From: Archangiaceae bacterium
GTDB taxonomy: Bacteria; Myxococcota; Myxococcia; Myxococcales; Myxococcaceae
Reading direction: 5' to 3'
NCBI GenBank assembly: GCA_016879935.1
Contig: JAACJQ010000148.1
Span: forward strand, 1-47,579
Length of the DNA stretch: 47,579 nucleotides
The notes under the pieces were generated by a model. The model worked only from the letters and a program-made list of their open reading frames with translations. It was not told where the DNA came from and did not search any database. Of this stretch, positions 8,479-16,805 are shown one piece after another (the stretch's first letter is position 1; the number at the start of each line of letters is the position of its first letter). The position numbers and the translations under genes were made by a program.

Positions 8479-8988
8479 CTACGGCACCAGCCGGGGGTCG
8501 CACATCTTCGCCGGCGAGTACTGTTGAATGCGCAGCAGCACGCGCGGGTTCGCGCCCGCCGTCACCGGAGGCAGCAGGTTGCACTCCGAGCCCGCCAGCT
8601 TCGTGCCGTCTTTCGAGATGGCCTCGATGATGAGCCCGTAGTCACGGCCGGGCGGTACTTCGCTCAGCGACAGATCCTGGGTGTTGGGCGTGCCGGCGGT
8701 GAGGTTGATGGGAAAGACCATGGCCGGCTGGGTCTTGTTCGTGGCCGCGTTGCGCAGCTGCACGAAGCGGTTCGCGGGCACCTGATCTTTGATGCACTTC
8801 TGCCGAATGACCGTGCAGTCGCCGCCCTCGACCGACGAGATGCTGGTCACGAGCGCGACCTGGAACGCCGAGATGCTGTCGAGCAGCCCGCGAGAGACGA
8901 CGAGATCGAGATCGAAGCCACCCTCGGTCGGCGGAGGCCCACCACACGCCGCCAGGGCGACGGCCAGAGCGAGCAACGCGCGCCTCAC
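8479..8988 (-). CDS. Predicted lipoprotein, function unknown
   Basis: This is a 169-residue lipoprotein beginning VRRALLALAVALAACGG, a signal peptide with lipobox LAAC. The GTG start at 8988 overlaps the stop of the upstream TPR gene as GTGA, which argues for translational coupling and rules out the longer open frame. The mature part contains a beta-rich region (FDLDLVVSRGLLDSISAFQVALV) and four further cysteines that could form disulphides. I recognise no family. The coupled TPR envelope gene suggests that the two products act in the same envelope process. Confidence 0.75.
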   Translation of the reverse strand: MRRALLALAVALAACGGPPPTEGGFDLDLVVSRGLLDSISAFQVALVTSISSVEGGDCTVIRQKCIKDQVPANRFVQLRNAATNKTQPAMVFPINLTAGTPNTQDLSLSEVPPGRDYGLIIEAISKDGTKLAGSECNLLPPVTAGANPRVLLRIQQYSPAKMCDPRLVP

Positions 8989-9875
8989 GGCATGCCCTCG
9001 ATCTGAATCGTGATGGGCAAGGTTCCGGTGGGCTTCTGGGTCGCGAGAATCACCGCGCCGGTCGTCACGGCCGCAGCGCCAGCGCCGATGCCGACCCACA
9101 CCCACGGGTTCTGGTACCAGGCCTTCGGCTTCTCGGTCTCTTCGGTGGCAGCCTTCGCGGCGACGCGGAAGGTGAGCGGGGTGAAGGGGTCGCCTCGGCC
9201 GGCGAGCCGACGCTGCGCCGCGTCGGCCACCTCGACGTAGTACTCGAGATCATAGGCGACCGACTCTTCGGGCAACTCGAACGCAGGAATGGTCGCGCGG
9301 TACACGCTGCGATCGGTGCGATCGCGAATGAAGTCGATCGAGCTGTAGTTCTGCGCGCCGGAGCGCCGGTAGAAGAGCTTGGCCTTCGCGCCGAGCGCCA
9401 TGTCGTCGATGCGCGACTCCACCGTGACGGCGAGGCCGGGCATCTGCTCGGGAACGCCGGCGACCGTGAGGGTCACCGGGCGCACGCGGCGTTTGCGAAT
9501 GTCCTCCTTGATGCGTCCGTACAGCGTGCGGATCTTCGGAGGCGTCGCCTTGGGCAGCTCGTAGTCGGGCCGCGCCTGCAAGAGCTTCTCGAACGCGTCG
9601 CGCGCCTTGTCCTCGTTGCCCAGGTACAGGTTCGCGAGCCCGAGCAGCCGGTAGATCTCGGCCAGCTGCTCATCGGAGAGAGCGGGCGCGTCGAGCCCCG
9701 TCTGCAGCGTCTTCACCGCGTCTTCGAAGTCGCCTTCGTCGACCTGCTGTTGGCCCTTCGTCAGGGCGTCGTTCTTCGGAGCGACTTGAGCGAACGCTCC
9801 CTGCGCCGAGAGCAGCAACCACGACGTCGTGACGATCCCCACCAGGCGCACGCAGGCGCCCTTACCAGAAATCAC
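8985..9875 (-). CDS. Secreted/envelope TPR protein with C-terminal membrane segment
   Basis: This 296-residue protein has an N-terminal signal peptide (LVGIVTTSWLLLSAQGAFA). TPR-like helices follow (about 36-100: ALTKGQQQVDEGDFEDAVKTL, YRLLGLANLYLGNEDKARDAFEKLLQ). A beta-rich domain comes next (about 130-235), then a hydrophobic segment near the C-terminus (WVWVGIGAGAAAVTTGAVIL) and a short tail. Such proteins are common in myxobacteria as envelope scaffolds, but no specific function is known to me. It is transcribed with the downstream lipoprotein. The first Met is used; a GTG eight codons in is an alternative. Confidence 0.78.
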   Translation of the reverse strand: MISGKGACVRLVGIVTTSWLLLSAQGAFAQVAPKNDALTKGQQQVDEGDFEDAVKTLQTGLDAPALSDEQLAEIYRLLGLANLYLGNEDKARDAFEKLLQARPDYELPKATPPKIRTLYGRIKEDIRKRRVRPVTLTVAGVPEQMPGLAVTVESRIDDMALGAKAKLFYRRSGAQNYSSIDFIRDRTDRSVYRATIPAFELPEESVAYDLEYYVEVADAAQRRLAGRGDPFTPLTFRVAAKAATEETEKPKAWYQNPWVWVGIGAGAAAVTTGAVILATQKPTGTLPITIQIEGMP

Positions 9876-9897
9876 GCGCCTCGGGCGTCACGCTGGT

Positions 9898-9926
9898 TTG
9901 ACTCTCGAACCCGTGACATGTAGGTT
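9898..9926 (+). promoter_or_regulatory. Putative sigma-70-type promoter for DUF177-rpmF
   Basis: TTGACT (9898-9903) and TAGGTT (9921-9926) are separated by exactly 17 bp, directly upstream of the DUF177 gene. The -35 match is 5 of 6; the -10 match is weaker. Transcription from here would begin about 20 bp before the ATG at 9955, leaving a very short leader that has no clear Shine-Dalgarno sequence. Confidence 0.45.
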
Positions 9927-9954
9927 CCGCGGCCCTTTGGCGGTCTGACTGCAA

Positions 9955-10557
9955 ATGCTCGTAAAGATTGAGGAAATTCAAGAGCCTGGCCTCGAGCTGA
10001 GCCAGCCCATCGAGCGGAAGGTGCTCGAGCAGGCGCTTGCCGAGAGTGAGGGCTTCACGTTGGTGAGCGCTGGCCCGCTCGAGGCGTCGTTTCGCAAGGT
10101 CAGCGGCCAGGTGCACCTGAACGGCAGCTTCGAGACGAAACTGACGGGCCCGTGCCGACGCTGCACGAAGGACGTGCCCCTCGACGTGCCGGTGTCGTTC
10201 TCGCTGCGAATGATTCGCGAGGCCCCGAAGGTCGACGAAGAAGACGAAGAAGCGCTCAGCCCCTCGCGAAAACGGCGCCAGAAGAAGGACGACGACGAGC
10301 AGGCCGAGATGGCCGCCAGCTTCGAACTCGACGAGGTCGATGCAGAACCGTTCGATGGAAAGACGATCGATCTGGACCCGATCGTGCGTGAACAGGTATT
10401 GCTGGCGCTCCCGGTGACTGTGTTGTGTCGGGAGGACTGCAAAGGGCTCTGCCCCACCTGCGGGCAGGACTTGAACGAGAAGGACTGCGGTCACTCCGAG
10501 AAGAAAGACATCGATGTCCGGCTGTTGAAGTTGAAGGACATCAAGCTGAAGAACTGA
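9955..10557 (+). CDS. YceD/DUF177 family protein (23S rRNA accumulation protein type)
   Basis: This 200-residue member of the DUF177 (YceD) family is almost always encoded just before rpmF, as here (24 bp apart). Family members are linked to 23S rRNA accumulation and are metal-binding. The visible marks are LTGPCRRCTKDVPLDVPVSF (about 62-82), the acidic motif after FDGKTIDLDPIVREQVLLALP, and a C-terminal cysteine cluster CREDCKGLCPTCGQDLN with a following CGH. The central region (about 95-125) is a highly charged insertion of Glu, Asp, Lys and Arg. The two genes form an operon ended by the terminator at 10818. Confidence 0.9.
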   Translation: MLVKIEEIQEPGLELSQPIERKVLEQALAESEGFTLVSAGPLEASFRKVSGQVHLNGSFETKLTGPCRRCTKDVPLDVPVSFSLRMIREAPKVDEEDEEALSPSRKRRQKKDDDEQAEMAASFELDEVDAEPFDGKTIDLDPIVREQVLLALPVTVLCREDCKGLCPTCGQDLNEKDCGHSEKKDIDVRLLKLKDIKLKN

Positions 10558-10581
10558 AGTTGTCGAAAGGAAGACGAAGCC

Positions 10582-10770
10582 ATGGGCGTACCCAAGAAGC
10601 GCACTTCGAAGATGCGGCGTGATCGCCGCCGCGCTGGCAACAACAAGCTGAAGACCGCCGTGCAGGTGATCAAGTGCTCGAACTGCGCTGCGCCGACGAT
10701 GCCTCACCGCATCTGCCCGGCGTGTGGTCACTACGACGGCAAGAAGGTCGCACGCGGCACCAGCGACTGA
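10582..10770 (+). CDS. rpmF: 50S ribosomal protein L32
   Basis: This 62-residue protein is a component of the large ribosomal subunit. It has the L32 N-terminus GVPKKRTSKMRRDRRRAGN and a zinc-ribbon built from CSNC and CPAC, so it is the zinc-binding (C+) paralogue type. An AAAGGAAG-like ribosome-binding site lies about 10 bp upstream of the ATG. The usual next gene in many bacteria, plsX, is absent; a terminator and the fabH promoter region follow instead. Confidence 0.97.
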   Translation: MGVPKKRTSKMRRDRRRAGNNKLKTAVQVIKCSNCAAPTMPHRICPACGHYDGKKVARGTSD

Positions 10771-10817
10771 TTTCGGCCGCGACCCGCGGTTGAACTTCTT
10801 CAATCCGTTCGGCCCGA

Positions 10818-10860
10818 CCTCTCGGAGCGCTCTCACCAGCGCTTCGAGGGGTTTTCGTGT
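10818..10860 (+). terminator. Rho-independent terminator after rpmF
   Basis: A 14-bp stem (10818-10831 with 10838-10851) contains two G-T wobbles and closes a six-base loop. TTTT (10852-10855) follows and then further T-rich sequence. This is the clearest intrinsic terminator in the window. It separates the DUF177-rpmF unit from the fab genes, so fabH must have its own promoter downstream. Confidence 0.85.
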
Positions 10861-10896
10861 TTGCGCTTCGTTCGTCTTCGCCAACCCCTCGTGGCG

Positions 10897-10935
10897 ACTG
10901 CAAACTGCGTAAAAACCGACGCAGTGACATGCAGT
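10897..10935 (+). promoter_or_regulatory. Nested inverted repeats upstream of fabH (candidate operator)
   Basis: The inner arms ACTGCGT (10904-10910) and ACGCAGT (10919-10925) are a perfect 7-bp inverted repeat with an 8-bp A-rich spacer. Outer arms ACTGCA (10897-10902) and TGCAGT (10930-10935) are also complementary. The site ends 13 bp before the fabH ribosome-binding site. A closely related sequence stands before fabG (13203-13225), where 20 positions agree in an alignment of about 24 with one gap. This is the pattern expected for a dimeric repressor controlling both fab units. The regulator is not in the window. Confidence 0.6.
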
Positions 10936-10963
10936 TGGTTTCTTGGGTAAGGAGCGCCCCCGC

Positions 10964-11944
10964 ATGCGCGCACACATCATCGGCACCGGAAGCTACGTCC
11001 CCGAGAAGGTGCTGACGAACCGCGACCTCGAGAAGATCGTCGAGACGACGGACGAGTGGATCGTCGAGCGTACTGGCATTCGTGAGCGACACGTCGCGGC
11101 GCCGGGCGAGAACACCTCTGACATGGCGGTGAAGGCTGCGATTCGGGCCCTCGAGATGGCGTCGACCCGCGCCGACGAGCTCGACTTGATCATCGTCGGC
11201 ACCGTCACGCCCGACATGCCGATGCCCGCCTGTGCCGCGTTCGTCGCGCACAAGCTCGGCGCCACGAAGGCCTTCGCGTTCGATCTCTCGGCGGCGTGCG
11301 CAGGTTCGCTGTTCGGTTTGTCGGTGGCCTCGCAGTTCATCGAGACCGGAAAAGCGAAGCGGGTGCTCGTCATCGGCGTCGAGCTGTTGACCCGCATCGT
11401 CGACTGGAAAGATCGAAACACCTGCGTGCTCTTCGGAGACGCTGCAGGCGCGATGGTGGTCGGCCCCTCGAACGACGAGAGCCGCGGCATCATCTCGACG
11501 CACCTGCACACCGACGGCGCGCAGACGGGCATTCTCTGCATTCCCGGTGGTGGCTCGAAGACCCCGGTCACGCACGAGACGGTCGATCAGCGCCTGCAGT
11601 TTGTCTCGATGAACGGCCGTGACGTCTACAAGTTCGCAGTGCGCGCGCTCACCGACGCGGTGCACGAGGCCTTCACGCACAACAACATCACCGCCGACCA
11701 CGTCACGCACCTCGTCGCCCATCAGGCGAACGTGCGCATCATCGACGCGGTGCTCGAGCGCGTGAAGGTGCCGAAGGAGAAGGCCTTCCTCAACATCGAC
11801 AAATACGGCAATACGTCGTCGGCCTCGCTGCCCATGACGCTCGACGAGGCCAATCGTGCCGGGAAGCTCAAGCCGAACGACACGATCCTGATGATGGCCA
11901 TCGGCGCGGGCATGTCGTGGGGCAGCGCCATCGTTCGCTGGTAG
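10964..11944 (+). CDS. fabH: 3-oxoacyl-ACP synthase III
   Basis: FabH condenses acetyl-CoA (or another short acyl-CoA) with malonyl-ACP to start fatty acid synthesis; in myxobacteria it may also accept branched primers. The 326-residue protein has catalytic C112 in DLSAACAGSLFG, His in VAHQANVRIIDAV and Asn in KYGNTSSASLP. The ATG at 10964 is chosen because AAGGAG (10949-10954) lies 9 bp upstream and MRAHIIGTGSYVPEKVLTN is the normal N-terminus; an upstream in-frame start adds seven atypical residues. It is 39 bp from fabD and probably co-transcribed with it from the operator-bearing promoter region. Confidence 0.97.
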   Translation: MRAHIIGTGSYVPEKVLTNRDLEKIVETTDEWIVERTGIRERHVAAPGENTSDMAVKAAIRALEMASTRADELDLIIVGTVTPDMPMPACAAFVAHKLGATKAFAFDLSAACAGSLFGLSVASQFIETGKAKRVLVIGVELLTRIVDWKDRNTCVLFGDAAGAMVVGPSNDESRGIISTHLHTDGAQTGILCIPGGGSKTPVTHETVDQRLQFVSMNGRDVYKFAVRALTDAVHEAFTHNNITADHVTHLVAHQANVRIIDAVLERVKVPKEKAFLNIDKYGNTSSASLPMTLDEANRAGKLKPNDTILMMAIGAGMSWGSAIVRW

Positions 11945-11983
11945 CAGTCGGTGCTTTTCAGACTCTTCGAAGGAGCTTGAACC

Positions 11984-12916
11984 ATGGGTTCCGTGGCGTT
12001 CGTGTTTCCAGGGCAGGGCAGCCAGTACGTCGGCATGGGCAAGGCGCTCGCCGAGGCATTCCCCGAAGCGCGCGCGGTGTTCGAAGCCGCTGACGATGCG
12101 CTCCAGGAGAAGCTCTCGACCCTGTGCTTCGAAGGGCCCGAAGACGCACTCAAGCTGACCGCCAACACGCAGCCCGCGATTCTGACCGTGTCGGTCGCCG
12201 CCCACGCGGTGTTCTCGAAGCGGTTCTCGATGGCGCCTGCGTTCGTGGCGGGGCACTCGCTCGGGGAGTACTCGGCGCTCGTCGCTGCCGGCGCGATGTC
12301 GCTGGCCGATGGTGTTCGGTCGGTGCGCGCGCGCGGCACGTTCATGCAGGAGGCCGTTCCCGCCGGGGTCGGCGCGATGTCGGCCGTGCTGGGCCTCGCT
12401 CCCGAGAAGGTGAAGGAGCTCTGCGAGCAGGCCGCGCAGGGTGAGATTGTCTCGTGCGCGAACTTCAACGAGCCGGCGCAGACGGTGATCGCCGGTCACG
12501 CGAAGGCCGTCGAGCGCGCGGGTGAGCTGCTCAAGGCCGCGGGAGCCAAGCGCGTGTTGCCGTTGCCGGTGAGCGCTCCTTTCCACTGCGCGCTCATGTC
12601 GCCCGTCGTGCCGCGCCTCGACGAGGTGCTCTCGAAGGTCGCGTTCAAGGTGCCGAGCGCGCCGGTGGTGACCAACGTCGAAGCCACGCCGAACGCCGAC
12701 CCCACGAAGGTGAAGGAGCTGTTGCTGCGTCAGGTGACGGGCTCGGTGCGGTGGATCGAGTGCGTGCAGTCGCTCGAGAAGGCCGGCGTGACGAAGATCG
12801 TCGAGCTCGGGCCCGGCAAGGTGCTGTGTGGCCTCGTGAAGCGCATCGCCAAGGGCCTCGAGTGCGTGAACGTCGAAGACCCCGCGAGCCTCGAGAAGAC
12901 GCTCGCCGCGCCCTGA
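11984..12916 (+). CDS. fabD: Malonyl-CoA:ACP transacylase
   Basis: FabD transfers malonyl groups from CoA to ACP, supplying all elongation steps. The 310-residue protein has the FPGQGSQ N-terminal motif (8-14), the nucleophile S92 in GHSLGEYSALVAAG, and the active-site His in PVSAPFHCALMSP (about 200). GAAGGAGC lies about 9 bp before the ATG. The gene ends with TGA that is immediately followed by the stop of the convergent Kunitz gene, forming TGATCA with no terminator between them. It is separated from fabG by that gene. Confidence 0.97.
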   Translation: MGSVAFVFPGQGSQYVGMGKALAEAFPEARAVFEAADDALQEKLSTLCFEGPEDALKLTANTQPAILTVSVAAHAVFSKRFSMAPAFVAGHSLGEYSALVAAGAMSLADGVRSVRARGTFMQEAVPAGVGAMSAVLGLAPEKVKELCEQAAQGEIVSCANFNEPAQTVIAGHAKAVERAGELLKAAGAKRVLPLPVSAPFHCALMSPVVPRLDEVLSKVAFKVPSAPVVTNVEATPNADPTKVKELLLRQVTGSVRWIECVQSLEKAGVTKIVELGPGKVLCGLVKRIAKGLECVNVEDPASLEKTLAAP

Positions 12917-13138
12917 TCAGCCGCCGCAGACCTGTTGGCATTCCTTCACGGTGTCGAAGGGCACGACGCCATCGCAGCCACCCCAGACGAAGCTCTCGCA
13001 GCGCTTCGTCGCGGGGTTGAAGAACGCCTTGGGGAAGGCCGCGCGGCAGGGGCCAGGCGCGGGCTCCAACGAGCACCGACTGTCACAGCCCGAGACGAGC
13101 ACGAGGAGCACGAACAGCCGAACGGGGTGCGAAAGCAT
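12917..13138 (-). CDS. Kunitz/BPTI-type protease inhibitor lipoprotein
   Basis: This 73-residue protein has a signal peptide with lipobox (LVLVSGC, lipid Cys18), then a single complete Kunitz domain. The six cysteines are C22, C31, C47, C55, C67 and C71. Their spacings 9-16-8-12-4 match bovine pancreatic trypsin inhibitor (9-16-8-13-4) except for one deleted residue. GPCRA matches the BPTI reactive loop GPCKA, placing Arg32 at P1, so trypsin-like serine proteases are the predicted targets. FFNP, FVWGGC and ECxxxCGG are further Kunitz marks. It would sit on the periplasmic or outer face as a lipid-anchored inhibitor. No clear ribosome-binding site is seen. Kunitz domains are mainly animal; bacterial examples are few. 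Confidence 0.88.
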   Translation of the reverse strand: MLSHPVRLFVLLVLVSGCDSRCSLEPAPGPCRAAFPKAFFNPATKRCESFVWGGCDGVVPFDTVKECQQVCGG

Positions 13139-13202
13139 TTGTGCAGTTTGTCATCGGTGCGAACGAACTTCGCCACCTGCCGTCCTCGACATCGGCCTGA
13201 TC

Positions 13203-13225
13203 ACTCCGTAAACGCCGCGCAGTGA
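13203..13225 (+). promoter_or_regulatory. fabH-operator-like palindrome upstream of fabG
   Basis: The stretch starts ACTCCGTAAA and ends CGCAGTGA. It aligns with the fabH site at 10904-10927 with 20 identical positions and one single-base gap. It sits 47 bp before the fabG ATG, within the region that also carries the promoter of the divergent Kunitz gene. The palindrome is less perfect than the fabH copy (one mismatch in the left arm). Confidence 0.55.
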
Positions 13226-13271
13226 AGGGCCCCCCGCTTGCACAGGGCGCGCGCCTCCCCGGGAGACTGTG

Positions 13272-14018
13272 ATGAAGGACTTCAACAACAAGATCGTTCT
13301 GGTGACGGGCGGCTCCCGAGGCATCGGCCGCGCGATCGCGCTCGAGTTCGCGAACCGTGGCGCCACCGTCGTCATCACCTATGCGGGCAACGAGGCCGCG
13401 GCGGTCGAGACCATCAAGCTGCTCACCGACGCAGGCGTGAAGGCGCAGGCCAAGAAGTTCGACGTGAGCGACCCGGCCGCCTGTTCGGCCTGCGTCGACG
13501 AGGTGATGCGCGAGCACGGCCGCCTCGACGTGCTGGTGAACAACGCGGGCGTCGCCATCGACGGGCTGCTCATGCGCTTCAAGGACGACGACTGGGACAA
13601 GACCCTCGACACGAACTTGAAGGGCGCCTTCTCGCTCATGCGCGCGGCCAGCCGGCCCATGATGAAGCAGAAGGGCGGGGCGATCGTGAACGTCTCGTCG
13701 ATCGTCGGAGAGATGGGCAACGGCGGCCAGGCCGCCTACGCCGCCTCGAAGGCGGGCCTCATCGGCCTCACCAAGTCGGTCGCCAAAGAGCTCGCCTCCC
13801 GCAACATTCGCGTCAACGCGGTCACGCCTGGCTTCATCACCACCGACATGACCGCAGCCCTCAACGACGAGCTCAAGGCCAAGATGGCCGACGCGATTCC
13901 ATTGGGTCGCATCGGGAACCCCGAAGAGATCGCGAAGGCGGTCGCTTTTCTCGCCTCAGACGCCGCCTCGTACATCACCGGAGAAGTCCTCAAGGTGAAT
14001 GGCGGCATGTACATGTAG
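13272..14018 (+). CDS. fabG: 3-oxoacyl-ACP reductase
   Basis: FabG is the NADPH-dependent reductase of the beta-keto group in each elongation cycle. This 248-residue short-chain dehydrogenase has the Rossmann motif [10 protein letters not shown], the NNAG motif ([12 protein letters not shown]) and the catalytic set Ser (VNVSSIVG), Tyr and Lys (YAASKAG). The C-terminus [12 protein letters not shown] is characteristic. The ATG at 13272 is preferred over an adjoining GTG because GGGAG (13261-13265) is then spaced 6 bp away. It heads a unit with acpP and fabF. Confidence 0.96.
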   Translation: MKDFNNKIVLVTGGSRGIGRAIALEFANRGATVVITYAGNEAAAVETIKLLTDAGVKAQAKKFDVSDPAACSACVDEVMREHGRLDVLVNNAGVAIDGLLMRFKDDDWDKTLDTNLKGAFSLMRAASRPMMKQKGGAIVNVSSIVGEMGNGGQAAYAASKAGLIGLTKSVAKELASRNIRVNAVTPGFITTDMTAALNDELKAKMADAIPLGRIGNPEEIAKAVAFLASDAASYITGEVLKVNGGMYM

Positions 14019-14026
14019 TTTCACCG

Positions 14027-14056
14027 TTGGTTGGCCACTTCCCTGTGTGCTAGGGG
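14027..14056 (+). promoter_or_regulatory. Possible promoter in front of acpP
   Basis: TTGGTT (14027-14032) and TAGGGG (14051-14056) are 18 bp apart, in the 86-bp gap between fabG and acpP. Both hexamers are imperfect. An extra internal promoter here would fit the high demand for acyl carrier protein, but the assignment is weak. Confidence 0.25.
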
Positions 14057-14104
14057 CGCGGCGCAACCGTTTTTCCTCTCCCATCACCGCAAGGACATAA
14101 GCAA

Positions 14105-14347
14105 ATGACGGCCCAGAACATCGAAGCCAAGGTCAAGTCGATCATCGCCGACCAGCTCGGCGTCAGCGAGGACGAGATCAAGATGGAGTCCTCCTTCATC
14201 GAGGACCTGGGCGCCGACTCGCTCGACATCGTCGAGCTCGTCATGGCGATGGAAGAAGAGTTCGAGATCGAGATCCCCGACGAGGAGGCCGAGAACATCA
14301 AGGCCGTCGGCGACGCGATCAACTACATCAACACGCACAAGAAGTGA
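14105..14347 (+). CDS. acpP: Acyl carrier protein
   Basis: This 80-residue acidic carrier holds acyl intermediates on a 4'-phosphopantetheine arm. The attachment serine is S39 in [20 protein letters not shown], an almost perfect consensus. The helices [15 protein letters not shown] and [17 protein letters not shown] are typical. It lies between fabG and fabF in the standard order, which identifies it as the primary ACP of fatty acid synthesis rather than a secondary-metabolite carrier. Confidence 0.98.
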   Translation: MTAQNIEAKVKSIIADQLGVSEDEIKMESSFIEDLGADSLDIVELVMAMEEEFEIEIPDEEAENIKAVGDAINYINTHKK

Positions 14348-14387
14348 GCTGACGGCCTCGTAGCCGAGGCCTTCGGGAACCGTCACC

Positions 14388-15650
<1,263 letters not shown>

Positions 15651-15652
15651 TC

Positions 15653-15925
15653 ATGCGGCACGTCTCCTGGGCCCTGCTCCTCTTCGCCGGCTGCAGCTTG
15701 AACCTCGCGCAGGTGCGTGAAGAGCTGACGCCTCGTGCGAAGGCCGATCTCGAGTGCAAAGGCTCGCAGCTCGAGTTCGAAGAGGTGAAGCAGCCGCTCG
15801 CCGCGTCGAACGTCAAGGTCTCGGGCTGCGGGCGCTCGGCGGAGTACTTCCTCGCGCAGAGTCAGTGGCGCCTCGTCGCGCCGCTGCGCCCGGCCGAGCC
15901 GCCCAGCGTGCTGCAGGCGAAGTGA
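15653..15925 (+). CDS. Small predicted lipoprotein downstream of fabF
   Basis: This is a 90-residue lipoprotein: MRHVSWALLLFAGCSLNLAQ has a short signal peptide with lipobox FAGC. The mature part has two further cysteines (LECKG and SGCGR) that may form a disulphide, and a sequence around SAEYFLAQSQWRLV that resembles small myxobacterial lipoproteins of unknown role. The ATG at 15653 follows the fabF stop by 2 bp, so translation may be coupled. Its stop abuts the convergent SIMPL gene as TGATCA. It lies inside a longer open frame that starts within fabF in another phase; the part before 15653 is a shadow. Confidence 0.7.
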   Translation: MRHVSWALLLFAGCSLNLAQVREELTPRAKADLECKGSQLEFEEVKQPLAASNVKVSGCGRSAEYFLAQSQWRLVAPLRPAEPPSVLQAK

Positions 15926-16660
15926 TCAGTTCTTCACTTCGAAGCGCACGCGCACCGTCGTCAGAATGTCCTTCTCGAAGGACGAGGTGTCGAAGTTGCC
16001 TTCCCACGAGGTCTCGGTGGAGTTCGCCGCGTTGATGTTGATGACGCCGGTGTCGATGCCCACGACGCTGCCGACCTTCGCGCCACCGCCTGCGGCTTCG
16101 ATCATGCGCTCGGCGCGTTGACGCGCATCGCGCGAGGCCTCGGCGAGCATCTCGATCTTCAGCGCGTTGACCCCGGTGAACAGGTACGACGGCGACTGCG
16201 AGGCGATGTCGACGCCCTTCTCGAGCAGCTGTGTCGCTTCACGCGACACGCGCTCGACCCGCTGCACGTCTTTCGAGACGACGTTGACGGTCTGACTCGC
16301 GCTCCAGCCGTCGAAGACGGTCTTGCGGGTGATGCGGTTGTTCTCTTCGGTCACCTCTTCGTGGGAGCGCTGATCGAGCGAAGCGGCCGAGATGCGCACC
16401 TGATCACGCGGGAAGCCGGCCTGCTCGAGGAAGGCGACCACGGACTCCACGTCTTTCTTGAGCGCGGTGTACGCCTCGACGCGGTCTTTCTTCGTCGTAC
16501 TCACCGACGCAGACCACTCCGAGAGATCGGAGGTGATGCGGCGCTTGGCCGAGCCGCGCACGTCGATGGTGGTGGGGCGTGAGAGACGAACGACGCTCCA
16601 GGCGACGGAGGCGATGAGGGTGCTGACGACGAGGGCGAGGGCGAGGGCGCGGCGTTCCAT
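15926..16660 (-). CDS. SIMPL-domain (DUF541) periplasmic protein
   Basis: This 244-residue protein is anchored by one N-terminal hydrophobic segment (RRALALALVVSTLIASVAWSV). The rest is a SIMPL domain (about 34-243) with TIDVRGSAKRRITSDLSEWSASV at its start. Members are periplasmic or outer-membrane oligomeric proteins (for example YggE), linked to oxidative stress, without defined chemistry. The ATG at 16660 is chosen because upstream codons read as low-complexity Pro/Ala antisense of the neighbouring Gly/Ala-rich linker. It is divergent from the dihaem lipoprotein gene. Confidence 0.88.
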   Translation of the reverse strand: MERRALALALVVSTLIASVAWSVVRLSRPTTIDVRGSAKRRITSDLSEWSASVSTTKKDRVEAYTALKKDVESVVAFLEQAGFPRDQVRISAASLDQRSHEEVTEENNRITRKTVFDGWSASQTVNVVSKDVQRVERVSREATQLLEKGVDIASQSPSYLFTGVNALKIEMLAEASRDARQRAERMIEAAGGGAKVGSVVGIDTGVININAANSTETSWEGNFDTSSFEKDILTTVRVRFEVKN

Positions 16661-16805
16661 GGCGGTTAAACGTTCGCCGGGCGGTCGCCCGTTCCACCCT
16701 TCGAATCGGTCACAGCGCACCTGATAGCCGCGGCTTGTTCCAGAAGAAGGCGTCGGCGCAATGCTTCGTCGTTGCGATATGGGGCGAGGTCGTTCCGGGG
16801 GGAAC

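Noticed and set aside
10771-10963. Search for plsX between rpmF and fabH
   Set aside because: The gap is only 193 bp and holds a terminator and operator; plsX is not here.
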